A stretch of 64,000 bases of DNA from Oscillospiraceae bacterium (GTDB taxonomy: Bacteria > Bacillota > Clostridia > Oscillospirales > Ruminococcaceae): contig JAQXHC010000041.1 in assembly GCA_029007035.1 (NCBI GenBank), positions 124,001 to 188,000 on the forward strand, given 5' to 3'. Under the pieces are notes generated by a model. The model made no database searches and was not told where the DNA came from. It saw only the letters and a program-made list of their open reading frames with translations. Below are positions 14,724 to 22,904 of the stretch, in pieces. A program made the position numbers and the translations under genes. The first letter of the stretch is position 1. Each line of letters begins with the position of its first letter.

Positions 14724-16103
14724 TTAAACCTCACGGCGGGTGAAGCCGTCCCAGGCAGTGAGCAGGAATACCAGCATATGCACTGCGATTACACCCAGCG
14801 CAAAAGGCAGCGAGTGATGCGAGAACATTGAAGTTCCCTCAATAATTGATTCAATATCAGTGTTTGCGAAAATGAGATATCTCGCCCAGTCAAGGTTGAA
14901 CGCCATTTTCATAAGCTGAACAATTGTGCTGCCGGAGAGCATTGCGAAAATCGAAACGCCGATAGCCAGCGATGAACTTCTTACAAGCGAAGAAATTGCA
15001 AATGCAAGAGTAGACATAACAATCACGTTGACGCTCTTGAACAGGTACTTGCGGAGAATAAACAGGAAACCGTTCATTTCGGTAATAGTACCATTTTCAA
15101 TTTTGATATACGGAATATCTGCCAGTGACGCTCCGAAGAACAGCATCGAAAGAATTGCTGAAAGAATGTACATGAAAGCCATCATCAGGAATCCAAGTGT
15201 AATTGTCATGATGTACTTGGACATAAGGATTTTCCAGCGCTTTACGGGATTGATAAGCAGGAATTTAACCGTACCGTTTGAGAATTCCGAAGCGACTGTA
15301 CCGCCCGCAACAATGATAAGAAGCATACCAATAACGCTTACAAGAGAAGCTGATGTTCCGAATACAGACCAGAAATTGATGTAGTCGGTGACGAAAATGT
15401 TGCTGCATTCCGAGATGTTTACTTCAATGTCGTTTTCAAGCTGATAGTTCAGAAGTTTAAGCTTTTCTTCGGCGGCAGCTTTTTCAACAGCGACTTCTTC
15501 AGATATATCACCCATTTCGTCAAATCCGGCAATTGAAATGCGCTGTTCACTTGCTTGTGAAACCGTGTTGTAGGGGTATTCGATCGAATCCGAATATGAT
15601 TCGGGAAGGGCGATTTCATTTTTCAGACAGTAATCGTAGAGCCAGTAATAAGCTTCGGACATTCCTGCCGCTTTTAATACATCAATTTTGTACTGACAGT
15701 AGGATTTCCAATCGCCGTCTTTTATCATTTTTTCCAGTTTGCTGCGCTCGGCATCGGACATATCATACTTTGTTTCGTTTTCTTCATGAGAGAAAAGGTC
15801 GGAAGCGGCTTCGTATTTCCAGCTATCGGGGGTGATGCCGTTGTCTGTAAGAAAGCTGTATTTTTCAACATCAAGCTCATAGCCTTCGTATTTCATTTCC
15901 TTAGCCTGCCCGATTTCATAACTGTAATCGGAGCTTCCGCTGTAGTAGTTGACCATGTCCTTTTCAATTGTATTCTGTGCGAATTTGGAAAGTCCGATAA
16001 GTCCGATTACGAAAAGCGCGATCAACACAAAAATAATTTTTGTGGAGAGCTTTTTCATTACCTTTATATACTCGTTATGAACGAGTTTCGGCATTTTAAC
16101 CAA
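14724..16103 (-). CDS. ABC transporter permease (ABC-2 type) with large extracellular insert
   Basis: Membrane subunit, 459 residues, of an export-type ABC system similar in layout to bacitracin or lantibiotic resistance transporters. One helix lies near the N-terminus (LSTKIIFVLIALFVIGLIGL). A soluble, probably extracellular region of about 200 residues follows, and then five hydrophobic helices cluster in the C-terminal half. The start appears to be TTG at 16103: GGGAGGT lies 7 bases upstream and the codon overlaps the stop of the ATPase gene (TTGGTTAA). The first ATG, at 16094, is poorly spaced. The exported substrate is unknown. Confidence 0.8.
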   Translation of the reverse strand: MVKMPKLVHNEYIKVMKKLSTKIIFVLIALFVIGLIGLSKFAQNTIEKDMVNYYSGSSDYSYEIGQAKEMKYEGYELDVEKYSFLTDNGITPDSWKYEAASDLFSHEENETKYDMSDAERSKLEKMIKDGDWKSYCQYKIDVLKAAGMSEAYYWLYDYCLKNEIALPESYSDSIEYPYNTVSQASEQRISIAGFDEMGDISEEVAVEKAAAEEKLKLLNYQLENDIEVNISECSNIFVTDYINFWSVFGTSASLVSVIGMLLIIVAGGTVASEFSNGTVKFLLINPVKRWKILMSKYIMTITLGFLMMAFMYILSAILSMLFFGASLADIPYIKIENGTITEMNGFLFILRKYLFKSVNVIVMSTLAFAISSLVRSSSLAIGVSIFAMLSGSTIVQLMKMAFNLDWARYLIFANTDIESIIEGTSMFSHHSLPFALGVIAVHMLVFLLTAWDGFTRREV

Positions 16104-17070
16104 TTTGCGTACCTCCCGACTGTGTAAGTTCAATAAATACATCCTCGAGCTTCTTATTTTCGAGTATCGAAACGGTATAGAGCTTTATTCCCGAAGAAAT
16201 CAGCATACTATTGATTTCTGCCGCTCTTTCATGTGAATTTTCAGTTGCGAGCGCAAGCTCAAAATGAGTTTCGTCTTTTATTTCCGTTTCGGCATCGGTG
16301 ATGAGTGAAACAGCCTTTTCCGGGTCGTCAACCTCATAGATGAATTCAACCTTGCCGCTGCTTCCGACGTTTGTAAGCTCGTCAATAGTATAAACACCGA
16401 GCATTTTTCCGTTGCTGATAATTCCAACGCGGTCGCACATAAGCTCCATTTCCGCCATGAGATGACTTGATACGAGGACGCATATTTTTTCCTCGTGAGC
16501 AAGGCGCTTGAGTATATCACGCAGTTCCTTGATTCCGGCAGGGTCGAGTCCGTTTGTCGGTTCGTCGAGTACGAGCAGTTTAGGATGATGGAGAATAGCC
16601 TGAGCAACGCCGAGACGTTGTCTCATTCCAAGAGAATAACGCCTGATTTTCTCATTGATACGGTTAGAAAGTCCGACCAGCTTAACTACCTCGTCAATAC
16701 GTTCCTTAGTCACTCCATCGCGGATTCGTGCATATTGTTCAAGGTTTTCGCGTCCTGTCATGTACTTGTACATTTCCGGATTTTCTACGATTCCACCAAT
16801 GCCTGCAAGAGCCTGTTCATAGTGCTTTCTGATATCGAAGCCTCCGACGTAAATATCTCCCTCGTCAAGGGAAAGCAGACCTACGATAATCTTGATAGTC
16901 GTGGTTTTACCCGCACCGTTAGGTCCGAGGAATCCAAAAACCTCACCCTCATATGCTTCGAAGCTGATGTCATGGAGAATCTGACGTCTGCCGAGAGTTT
17001 TATTCAGATTCTTGATTTGAAGCGCAGCCTTTGGAGTATCGGCAGCTGCGTTAATTTTAGTATTTTCCAT
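16096..17070 (-). CDS. ABC transporter ATP-binding protein (BcrA-like)
   Basis: Cytoplasmic ATPase, 324 residues. Walker A is GPNGAGKTTTIKI, the signature is YSLGMRQRLGVAQAI, Walker B is LLVLDEPTNGLDPAG, and the switch region is VLVSSHLMAEMEL. The C-terminal 90 residues form the extra domain usual in CcmA/BcrA-type exporter ATPases. It overlaps the genes on both sides (TAATG with the upstream gene; 8 bases with the permease), so the three are one translational unit. Likely roles are antimicrobial peptide export or immunity, or another envelope function. Confidence 0.9.
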   Translation of the reverse strand: MENTKINAAADTPKAALQIKNLNKTLGRRQILHDISFEAYEGEVFGFLGPNGAGKTTTIKIIVGLLSLDEGDIYVGGFDIRKHYEQALAGIGGIVENPEMYKYMTGRENLEQYARIRDGVTKERIDEVVKLVGLSNRINEKIRRYSLGMRQRLGVAQAILHHPKLLVLDEPTNGLDPAGIKELRDILKRLAHEEKICVLVSSHLMAEMELMCDRVGIISNGKMLGVYTIDELTNVGSSGKVEFIYEVDDPEKAVSLITDAETEIKDETHFELALATENSHERAAEINSMLISSGIKLYTVSILENKKLEDVFIELTQSGGTQIG

Positions 17071-17747
17071 TATTCAGATGCCTCCTCTCCGGATTCTTCG
17101 CCATCGCTGAGCAATACCGACTGGGAGTTCCATCCATAGCTTTCGCAGCCTGTGATTTTCCACATTCCGGAAACACGTTCCAGATAGAAAGTGCATTCGC
17201 TTTCTATATTGCTCTTATAAAGACCGTTGCCTTCGTTGTAAACGTTATCATAACCTCCTGGAGATATGTATGCGCATTCGGAAGTTCCGCTGACGATAAT
17301 ATCGATGGTACAGTTTACTTTTGCACCGTTCGGACCATCCTGACCTACTTTTATATTACGGACGGACATTGACATATCAGTGATATAGTCTTCATACTCG
17401 TCATTGACAAGCTCTTTTATGCTGTTGCGGAAGTCGCCGATTTCGTTGCCGTAGAAGTTTAAGGGCATACTGTCGGCGGATGTCCAGTATTTGTCGGTGA
17501 AATCAGAGAAACCGCTGATGATTTTCTGTTTGTCCTCAGGGGAGTAGTTGACGCTGCTGTTCTGATATTTCTGAGGAGTAACACTCCACTGTGACAATTC
17601 CGAAGCGTAGTCGGAGATGTTTTTTTCAATGTCGTTTTTTTCCTTTTTGAAGCGGCGGTTATCGGCGATAATGACGAAAACCATAACGATAATCAGAACC
17701 GCACCGAGCAGGAGTCCTCGATTGATTTTTTTGATTTTGAGTTTCAT
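17070..17747 (-). CDS. Single-pass membrane protein encoded with an ABC exporter
   Basis: I do not recognise this 225-residue protein. A basic start and one transmembrane helix (about residues 10-30) are followed by a short coiled-coil-like segment. An extracellular domain of about 170 residues comes next, with a beta-rich end (VNCTIDIIVSGTSECAYISPGG, ECTFYLERVSGMWKITGCESYGW) resembling the NTF2-like or SnoaL-like outer domains of some wall-associated proteins. It is the first gene of a three-gene operon with the ABC ATPase and permease, so it is probably an accessory or sensing subunit of that exporter. Confidence 0.7.
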   Translation of the reverse strand: MKLKIKKINRGLLLGAVLIIVMVFVIIADNRRFKKEKNDIEKNISDYASELSQWSVTPQKYQNSSVNYSPEDKQKIISGFSDFTDKYWTSADSMPLNFYGNEIGDFRNSIKELVNDEYEDYITDMSMSVRNIKVGQDGPNGAKVNCTIDIIVSGTSECAYISPGGYDNVYNEGNGLYKSNIESECTFYLERVSGMWKITGCESYGWNSQSVLLSDGEESGEEASE

Positions 17748-17805
17748 TGCAGTAATCCTTTCTATGCATTGTCTTAACTGTACTGTTTCAATTAGGACAC
17801 CTTCT

Positions 17806-17833
17806 ATTATACACAGAAAAAAAGTTTTGTCAA
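17806..17833 (-). promoter_or_regulatory. Promoter of the ABC exporter operon
   Basis: On the minus strand, TTGACA at 17833-17828 and TATAAT at 17811-17806 are spaced by 16 bases. They lie about 60 bases upstream of the first gene. Confidence 0.8.
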
Positions 17834-17926
17834 TAGGTTTTTAGAATTTTTTAGAAATTTTTTTGTTCAGTTGTCAGTGAAAAGTCTTACCTATTATTGA
17901 AAACTGAATATGTTCTGATATAAAAC

Positions 17927-17956
17927 TTGACAAAATCGCATCGGATAATATATAAT
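17927..17956 (+). promoter_or_regulatory. Promoter of the sugar ABC uptake operon
   Basis: TTGACA at 17927-17932 and TATAAT at 17951-17956, with an 18-base spacer. It lies about 35 bases upstream of the binding-protein start, so the leader is short. The region 17834-17926 between the two divergent promoters shows nothing else. Confidence 0.8.
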
Positions 17957-17989
17957 TAAAGTGTATATTATTGGAGGGGGATTGAGTGT

Positions 17990-19306
17990 ATGTGCAGACA
18001 TCTTATTCCCAAAGCAGCGGCATTGTGCTGCTGTACCGCTTTGCTGGCCTCATGCGGCAGGGCGGAAACAAGCGCCGCAGTCAGACCCGACGGAAACCTC
18101 GACGAATGCACTCTCCGCTTTTCATGGTGGGGAGGCGACGACCGTCATGAGGCAACCTTAGAGGCTATCGAACTGTGGAACGAGCTGCACCCCGAAATCA
18201 GAATAATTCCGGAATACGGCGGTTGGGACGGCTGGACGGAAAAAATCAACTCCCAGATAAGCGGCGGAAATGCCCCCGACGTTATGCAGGTCAACTATGA
18301 CTGGCTCGTTACTCTCTCACGGGACGGCACAGGTTTCTACGACCTTGGAGACCTCGGAAATTATCTTGATTTATCGGGATTCGACAGCGAAACTCTTTCA
18401 TTCGGAATGATAAATGATCGTCTGAACGCTGTAACAGTATCCATGAGCGGCAGAGGCTTATTTTACAATTCGCAGGTCTATGACAGGGTCGGAGCGGAAT
18501 ATCCGGCTACATGGCAGGAGCTTCTCAGCCTTGGAAATACGTTCAGCAATTATGGCTGCTACCCGATTGATCTCGACATTCAGTCGGGAGGTACAGCGTG
18601 GTATCTTGCGGTTGTTTACGTTCAGCAGCAGACAGGAAAGACCTTCATAACAATGGACGGCGAGCTCGGTTTCGACATATCGGACATCAAAATGGCTCTC
18701 GACTTTTATAAGAGTCTTGAGGACAATCACGTTATACGTACCGTTCGTCAGCGCAGTGACGAGGACGGAAGCAGCGCACTTTATCAGTCAGCTGAATTTA
18801 TCGGCGGAAATGTTGGAGGAGTATTTGAATGGGGCAGCGCTATAGGAAAGTATGAAGCGGTGCTTGACGAAAATGTCCTCGAATGCGGACCATATCTCAC
18901 TGACGGAAACGGTAATTCCTCCGGCTGGATGATCAAGCCGTCGCTTATGTACGCAATTTCCAGCAGTTGTGCCTACCCCGACGAGGCGGCAGCATTTATG
19001 AATTTCCTGCTTAATGATTCCGGATGTGCTGAAATTCTCGGTACATCAAGGGGTATTCCCGCATCGTCATACGCGAGGGATGAGCTTGAAAAAAGCGGTC
19101 ACATCGACGGTCTGAGCAAGCAGAGTACGGATATGCTGCTTGAACTGGATACGATAACTGTCAGTCCTTATATGGAACTGTCACGAATGAAGGACTTCTA
19201 CAACACAGCCATCGAACAGATTTCCTATGGCAATACCGATACGGAGACCGCGGCTTCTGAGATGTATGAATCAATCAAAAACTATCTGGAGAAGCTGAAA
19301 TCATGA
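17990..19306 (+). CDS. Extracellular solute-binding lipoprotein (sugar, family 1)
   Basis: Lipid-anchored receptor of a carbohydrate ABC importer, 438 residues. The signal sequence ends in the lipobox LLASC at Cys21. The mature part begins with the strand TLRFSWWGGDDRHEATLEAIELW, which is characteristic of family 1 sugar-binding proteins. It continues with SGGNAPDVMQVNYDWL, another hallmark, and PDEAAAFMNFLLN near the C-terminus. ATG 17990 follows GGAGGGGG. The stop overlaps the first permease gene by 4 bases. The GH105 enzyme at the end of the operon suggests oligosaccharides from pectin or other uronic-acid glycans, but this is inference. Confidence 0.92.
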   Translation: MCRHLIPKAAALCCCTALLASCGRAETSAAVRPDGNLDECTLRFSWWGGDDRHEATLEAIELWNELHPEIRIIPEYGGWDGWTEKINSQISGGNAPDVMQVNYDWLVTLSRDGTGFYDLGDLGNYLDLSGFDSETLSFGMINDRLNAVTVSMSGRGLFYNSQVYDRVGAEYPATWQELLSLGNTFSNYGCYPIDLDIQSGGTAWYLAVVYVQQQTGKTFITMDGELGFDISDIKMALDFYKSLEDNHVIRTVRQRSDEDGSSALYQSAEFIGGNVGGVFEWGSAIGKYEAVLDENVLECGPYLTDGNGNSSGWMIKPSLMYAISSSCAYPDEAAAFMNFLLNDSGCAEILGTSRGIPASSYARDELEKSGHIDGLSKQSTDMLLELDTITVSPYMELSRMKDFYNTAIEQISYGNTDTETAASEMYESIKNYLEKLKS

Positions 19307-20193
19307 AAAAAAACTATAGCAATCCCGTCGGCGTGAGCAAATATACGGGGCTGCTGCTGACATCGCCTTTTATAATTGGATTCCTGGTATTTATTCTGTG
19401 TCCGTTTATAATGTCCTTTTTGCTTGGGCTGACTGATTACGACTACAGCGGCTCGCCGGATTTTATCGGTTTCGGAAATTTCAGAGAGATGTTTTCAAAT
19501 TCTGAATTCAGAAATTCGGCTCTTGTAACACTGAAATATGCCGCCATTCTTGTTCCGCTGAAACTTATCGTATCGCTTTTCACGGCTTTGCTGCTCAGTC
19601 TGGAAATAAAGGGAATCGGATTCTTCCGTACGGCTTTTTACGTGCCGTCGATACTGGGGGCTAATCTGTCAGTCGTAATAATGTGGCAGTATCTTTTCAC
19701 GGGCGGCGGACTGGTAAATCAGCTTCTGGAGCTGATCGGATTTTCGCCTGTGAGCTGGTACGGCGAGCCGTCAAATGCAATGGCTATAATCGTACTGCTC
19801 CGTCTCTGGGAGTTCGGCTCGACTATGATAATCTTTCTGAACGCACTGAAAGAGATTCCCACAGAGCTTTACGATGCTGCAAAGGTCGACGGCTGCGGAA
19901 AAATCGGGTCTTTTTTTGCAATCACACTTCCTATGCTGAAAAAAACAATTTTTATCAATCTGATTCTGCAGATCATTGCGGCAGTGCAGGAATTTAACGC
20001 TCCATATATGCTCACCAAGGGCGGACCTTTGAAGAGTACTTATACTATGGGGATGTACATTTATGACGAAATGTTTGTCTATAATAACGTCGGATATGCA
20101 AATGCAGTCTCATGGGTAATGTTTGCGGCGCTTGCAGTGATAATCGCGGCAATGTATGCTGTTTCAGGAAAAGCGGGGAGGTCGGTCAGATGA
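19303..20193 (+). CDS. Sugar ABC transporter permease, MalF/UgpA type
   Basis: First membrane subunit, 296 residues, six helices. The opening GLLLTSPFIIGFLVFILCPFI is typical of the family. The cytoplasmic EAA loop reads EIPTELYDAAKVDGCGKIGSFFAITLPML and contacts the ATPase. GGPLKSTYTMGMYIYDEMF is the characteristic C-terminal stretch. It overlaps the binding-protein gene and the second permease gene by 4 bases each. Confidence 0.93.
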   Translation: MKKNYSNPVGVSKYTGLLLTSPFIIGFLVFILCPFIMSFLLGLTDYDYSGSPDFIGFGNFREMFSNSEFRNSALVTLKYAAILVPLKLIVSLFTALLLSLEIKGIGFFRTAFYVPSILGANLSVVIMWQYLFTGGGLVNQLLELIGFSPVSWYGEPSNAMAIIVLLRLWEFGSTMIIFLNALKEIPTELYDAAKVDGCGKIGSFFAITLPMLKKTIFINLILQIIAAVQEFNAPYMLTKGGPLKSTYTMGMYIYDEMFVYNNVGYANAVSWVMFAALAVIIAAMYAVSGKAGRSVR

Positions 20194-21023
20194 AAAAACT
20201 CCCTGTATATATATTCATGGCGGCTGTTTCGCTGGTGATGCTGTATCCGCTGGTGTGGCTCATCGGAGCGTCATTCAAGTCGAATGAAGAAATATTCACA
20301 TCAGTCGGCTTTATTCCGAAAAGCTTCGACTTTGCTCCATACCTGAATGGCTGGCGGACTGCGACTCCCTATACAATGGGACATTACTTTATAAATACGT
20401 TTAAAATAATAATACCGAAAACTGTTTTTGCGGTATTATCGTCGGTGCTTGTTGCATACGGCTTTGCAAGGTTTGATTTCCCGTTTAAAAGGCTGCTTTT
20501 TGCGCTTCTTATGGGAGGAATGCTCCTGCCGCAGATTGTAACGATAATGCCGACATACCTGATGTGGAGTTTTATTGACTCCGACTTGCTGAACACCTAT
20601 ATTCCGCTTACTCTCCCGTCACTTTTCGCCTGTGAGGGTATGTTCGTGTTCATGCTGACGCAGTTTTTCAGGGATATTCCGAAGGAATTCGACGAAGCTG
20701 CTAAAATCGACGGCTGCGGTACGTTGAGAACCTTATTCTTTGTGCTTGTGCCGTGTATAAGACCAGCGGTCATTTCAATTGCTGTATTCACGTTTTTGTG
20801 GACGATGAACGATTTTCTGAACCCGATGATTTTCGTGCAGCAGGTTAAGGACTATCCGCTTTCTCTTGCACTTCGGCTTTCCTCCGACAGCACGGGACAG
20901 GGATATGAACAGAATAAAATTATAGCGATGTCGGTAATCGGACTCATACCGTCAATAGCCGTGTTCGCACTCGCTCAGAAAAGCTTTGTCGGCGGAATCA
21001 CAGCCGGAGGTCTTATAGAATGA
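20190..21023 (+). CDS. Sugar ABC transporter permease, MalG/UgpE type
   Basis: Second membrane subunit, 277 residues. The start MKKLPVYIFMAAVSLVMLYPLVWLIGASFK in outline is a family hallmark, and the EAA loop reads IPKEFDEAAKIDGCGTLRTLFFVLVPCIRPA. The long frame begins earlier, but ATG 20190 overlaps the TGA of the previous gene and has GGGGAGG upstream. No ATP-binding subunit is encoded in the operon. In many Firmicutes such CUT1 importers share an MsmK-type ATPase encoded elsewhere. Confidence 0.93.
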   Translation: MKKLPVYIFMAAVSLVMLYPLVWLIGASFKSNEEIFTSVGFIPKSFDFAPYLNGWRTATPYTMGHYFINTFKIIIPKTVFAVLSSVLVAYGFARFDFPFKRLLFALLMGGMLLPQIVTIMPTYLMWSFIDSDLLNTYIPLTLPSLFACEGMFVFMLTQFFRDIPKEFDEAAKIDGCGTLRTLFFVLVPCIRPAVISIAVFTFLWTMNDFLNPMIFVQQVKDYPLSLALRLSSDSTGQGYEQNKIIAMSVIGLIPSIAVFALAQKSFVGGITAGGLIE

Positions 21024-22159
21024 TACAAACTCTCAAACATCAAAAAATAGTCAATTCCTATATTGAAAAGCTTATTCTGCCTTCCAGACCGGAGTCTCCG
21101 CTATGGAACAGGGAAAGTATTATTTACGGAAAACCAGCACGGTGGAACTATATAGACGGCTGCATGATAAAGGCTCTGCTGATGCTTTATTATTGCTGCG
21201 GAGACGATCGGCTTCTTGATTTTTCTGTCGGGTTCACTGACTTTTATGTCACTGAAAACGGCGATATACCGACGCTTAATCCGCTCGATTATAATCTTGA
21301 CAACATCAATGGATGTAAAAACCTGCTGACTCTATATAAGCTTACCGGTATGAAAAAATACATGGCTGCTGCCGAAAAAACGGTTAATACCCAGCTTGCA
21401 GGGCAGCCACGGCTCAGATGCGGAAGTTTCACGCATAAGGCGATTTATCCATCGCAGATCTGGCTTGACGGTGCGTATATGGTTCTGCCGTTTATGACGG
21501 AATACGCGTCAATGACCGGCGATACCGATATGACAGAGGACGTACTGATGCAGCTTCAAAATATCCGCAGGATTATGCTCGATTCAGAAACGGGACTTTA
21601 TTATCACGGCTATAACGAATCGGGAGAGCAGCAATGGGCTGACCCGGCAACAGGACTTTCGGGAGAATTCTGGCTTCGGGCTATGGGCTGGCTTTGTGCC
21701 GGACTTGCGGATATATGTGAGTTAAGCGACGAAAACGGTGAGCTTTTCAGGTTCAGCCGTGATATGCTGACAGAGCTTCTGGATTCGCTTTCTTCCTGTA
21801 TAACAGACGGAGATATGCTGCTCCAGCTGCCTGCGCGCAGTGAACTCAGCGGCAATTATCCCGAAACGAGCGGAACGCTTTTAACCGCATATTCTGCATT
21901 GAAAGCCTGTCGGCTCGGCATAGGTAGCGAGAAAACAAAAACAGACGGAATGAGGCTTCTGGCAGCGGTTTTCAGCAAATATATCAGTTATGAAAATGAA
22001 ATTCCCGTTCTCGGGAATATCTGCCTTATGGCGGGACTCGGTGGCTCGCAGCAGCGCAGCGGAACAGCTGAATACTATCTCAGCGAAAAAATCGTCAGCA
22101 ATGACGCAAAGGGAATTGCTCCGCTGCTTATGGCTTGCTCCGAGATTTGCAGAATTTGA
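21020..22159 (+). CDS. GH105 (GH88-like) unsaturated uronyl hydrolase
   Basis: Cytoplasmic glycosidase, 379 residues, no signal peptide. The (alpha/alpha)6-barrel family motifs are RWNYIDGCMIKALLMLY near the N-terminus, YPSQIWLDGAYMVLPFMTEYA (the Asp of WLDGAYM is the likely catalytic residue), GLYYHGYNESG, and LSGEFWLRAMGWLCAGLADI. Relatives of the YteR type remove unsaturated galacturonyl residues from rhamnogalacturonan fragments made by lyases. It is translationally coupled to the importer genes, so it presumably processes the imported oligosaccharide. Exact specificity cannot be read. Confidence 0.9.
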   Translation: MIQTLKHQKIVNSYIEKLILPSRPESPLWNRESIIYGKPARWNYIDGCMIKALLMLYYCCGDDRLLDFSVGFTDFYVTENGDIPTLNPLDYNLDNINGCKNLLTLYKLTGMKKYMAAAEKTVNTQLAGQPRLRCGSFTHKAIYPSQIWLDGAYMVLPFMTEYASMTGDTDMTEDVLMQLQNIRRIMLDSETGLYYHGYNESGEQQWADPATGLSGEFWLRAMGWLCAGLADICELSDENGELFRFSRDMLTELLDSLSSCITDGDMLLQLPARSELSGNYPETSGTLLTAYSALKACRLGIGSEKTKTDGMRLLAAVFSKYISYENEIPVLGNICLMAGLGGSQQRSGTAEYYLSEKIVSNDAKGIAPLLMACSEICRI

Positions 22160-22160
22160 T

Positions 22161-22213
22161 AAAAAATGCACCTCTGTACCGGCTTTTGGTACAGAGGTGC
22201 TGCTTTTATTTTT
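22161..22213. terminator. Bidirectional terminator between GH105 and the ECF operon
   Basis: Perfect 13-bp stem (22168-22180 with 22188-22200), 7-base loop, A-run on the left and T-rich tract on the right. It can end the + strand sugar operon and the - strand ECF operon. Confidence 0.9.
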
Positions 22214-22904
22214 ACTTACCTGCCTGACGCTCAATAAGAACGGACGCTCTGCTGAGCTTCCGACCGAAGCTGTCGGAAATTAGAAACAGAAAAATCACAT
22301 TAGACACTGCGTAAACTGCAGTAAACGGAAGCGATGAAATTACTGCCGCTTTGTAAAGTTCGGGACTGAAGCTGCCGTTATACCAGATAACAGTCCAGAC
22401 ATCGGCAACAAGGGAATAAAATACACCTGACATCGCTCCGTAAACAAGCAGTATCAGTTTGCTTCTTTTCAGCGGATATGACAGAATTCCTGCAATGAAG
22501 CCGATAAGTCCCCATGCAAGCATCTGGAAAGGAGTCCATGCACCGTGTCCGAAATATATGTTGGAAATCAATGCAGTCAGCGCGCCTGTCAGGAATCCAC
22601 CCTGCGCGGTGAGGTACATTCCGCTTATTATGACCATTGCAGTAACCGGTTTAAATGCAGGTATCGGTGCAAAAATGAAACGTCCTGCAACTGAAAGTGC
22701 AGTCATAACGGCAAGGAGAACCGCATATCTGGACGATACTCTCCTCCGCTCAAATGACATCGCAAATCCTGCACACGACACAGCTGCAATGATCAGAGAA
22801 GAAAGTGTATAGCTTTTTTTGCTCAGAAGTACGGCACACAATATACAGACTGTTCCGCATAACGGGGCTGCTGCGGCTTTCCGGAACGATTTTAATTCAG
22901 ACAT
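22212..22904 (-). CDS. ECF transporter substrate-binding (S) component, probably corrinoid
   Basis: Integral membrane vitamin-binding subunit, 230 residues, with about six helices in an ECF S-component pattern (KPVTAMVIISGMYLTAQGGFLTGALTALISNIYFGHGAWTPFQMLAWGLIGFIAG in outline). This belongs to the PF12822-like group that includes candidate cobalamin S-components. ATG 22904 overlaps the stop of the ATPase gene and follows GGAGGG; an upstream in-frame TTG at 22922 is less likely. It is the last gene of an operon with EcfA, EcfT, two intrinsic-factor-like proteins and a cobalamin-riboswitch-like leader, which is why I favour a corrinoid as substrate. Confidence 0.82.
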   Translation of the reverse strand: MSELKSFRKAAAAPLCGTVCILCAVLLSKKSYTLSSLIIAAVSCAGFAMSFERRRVSSRYAVLLAVMTALSVAGRFIFAPIPAFKPVTAMVIISGMYLTAQGGFLTGALTALISNIYFGHGAWTPFQMLAWGLIGFIAGILSYPLKRSKLILLVYGAMSGVFYSLVADVWTVIWYNGSFSPELYKAAVISSLPFTAVYAVSNVIFLFLISDSFGRKLSRASVLIERQAGK

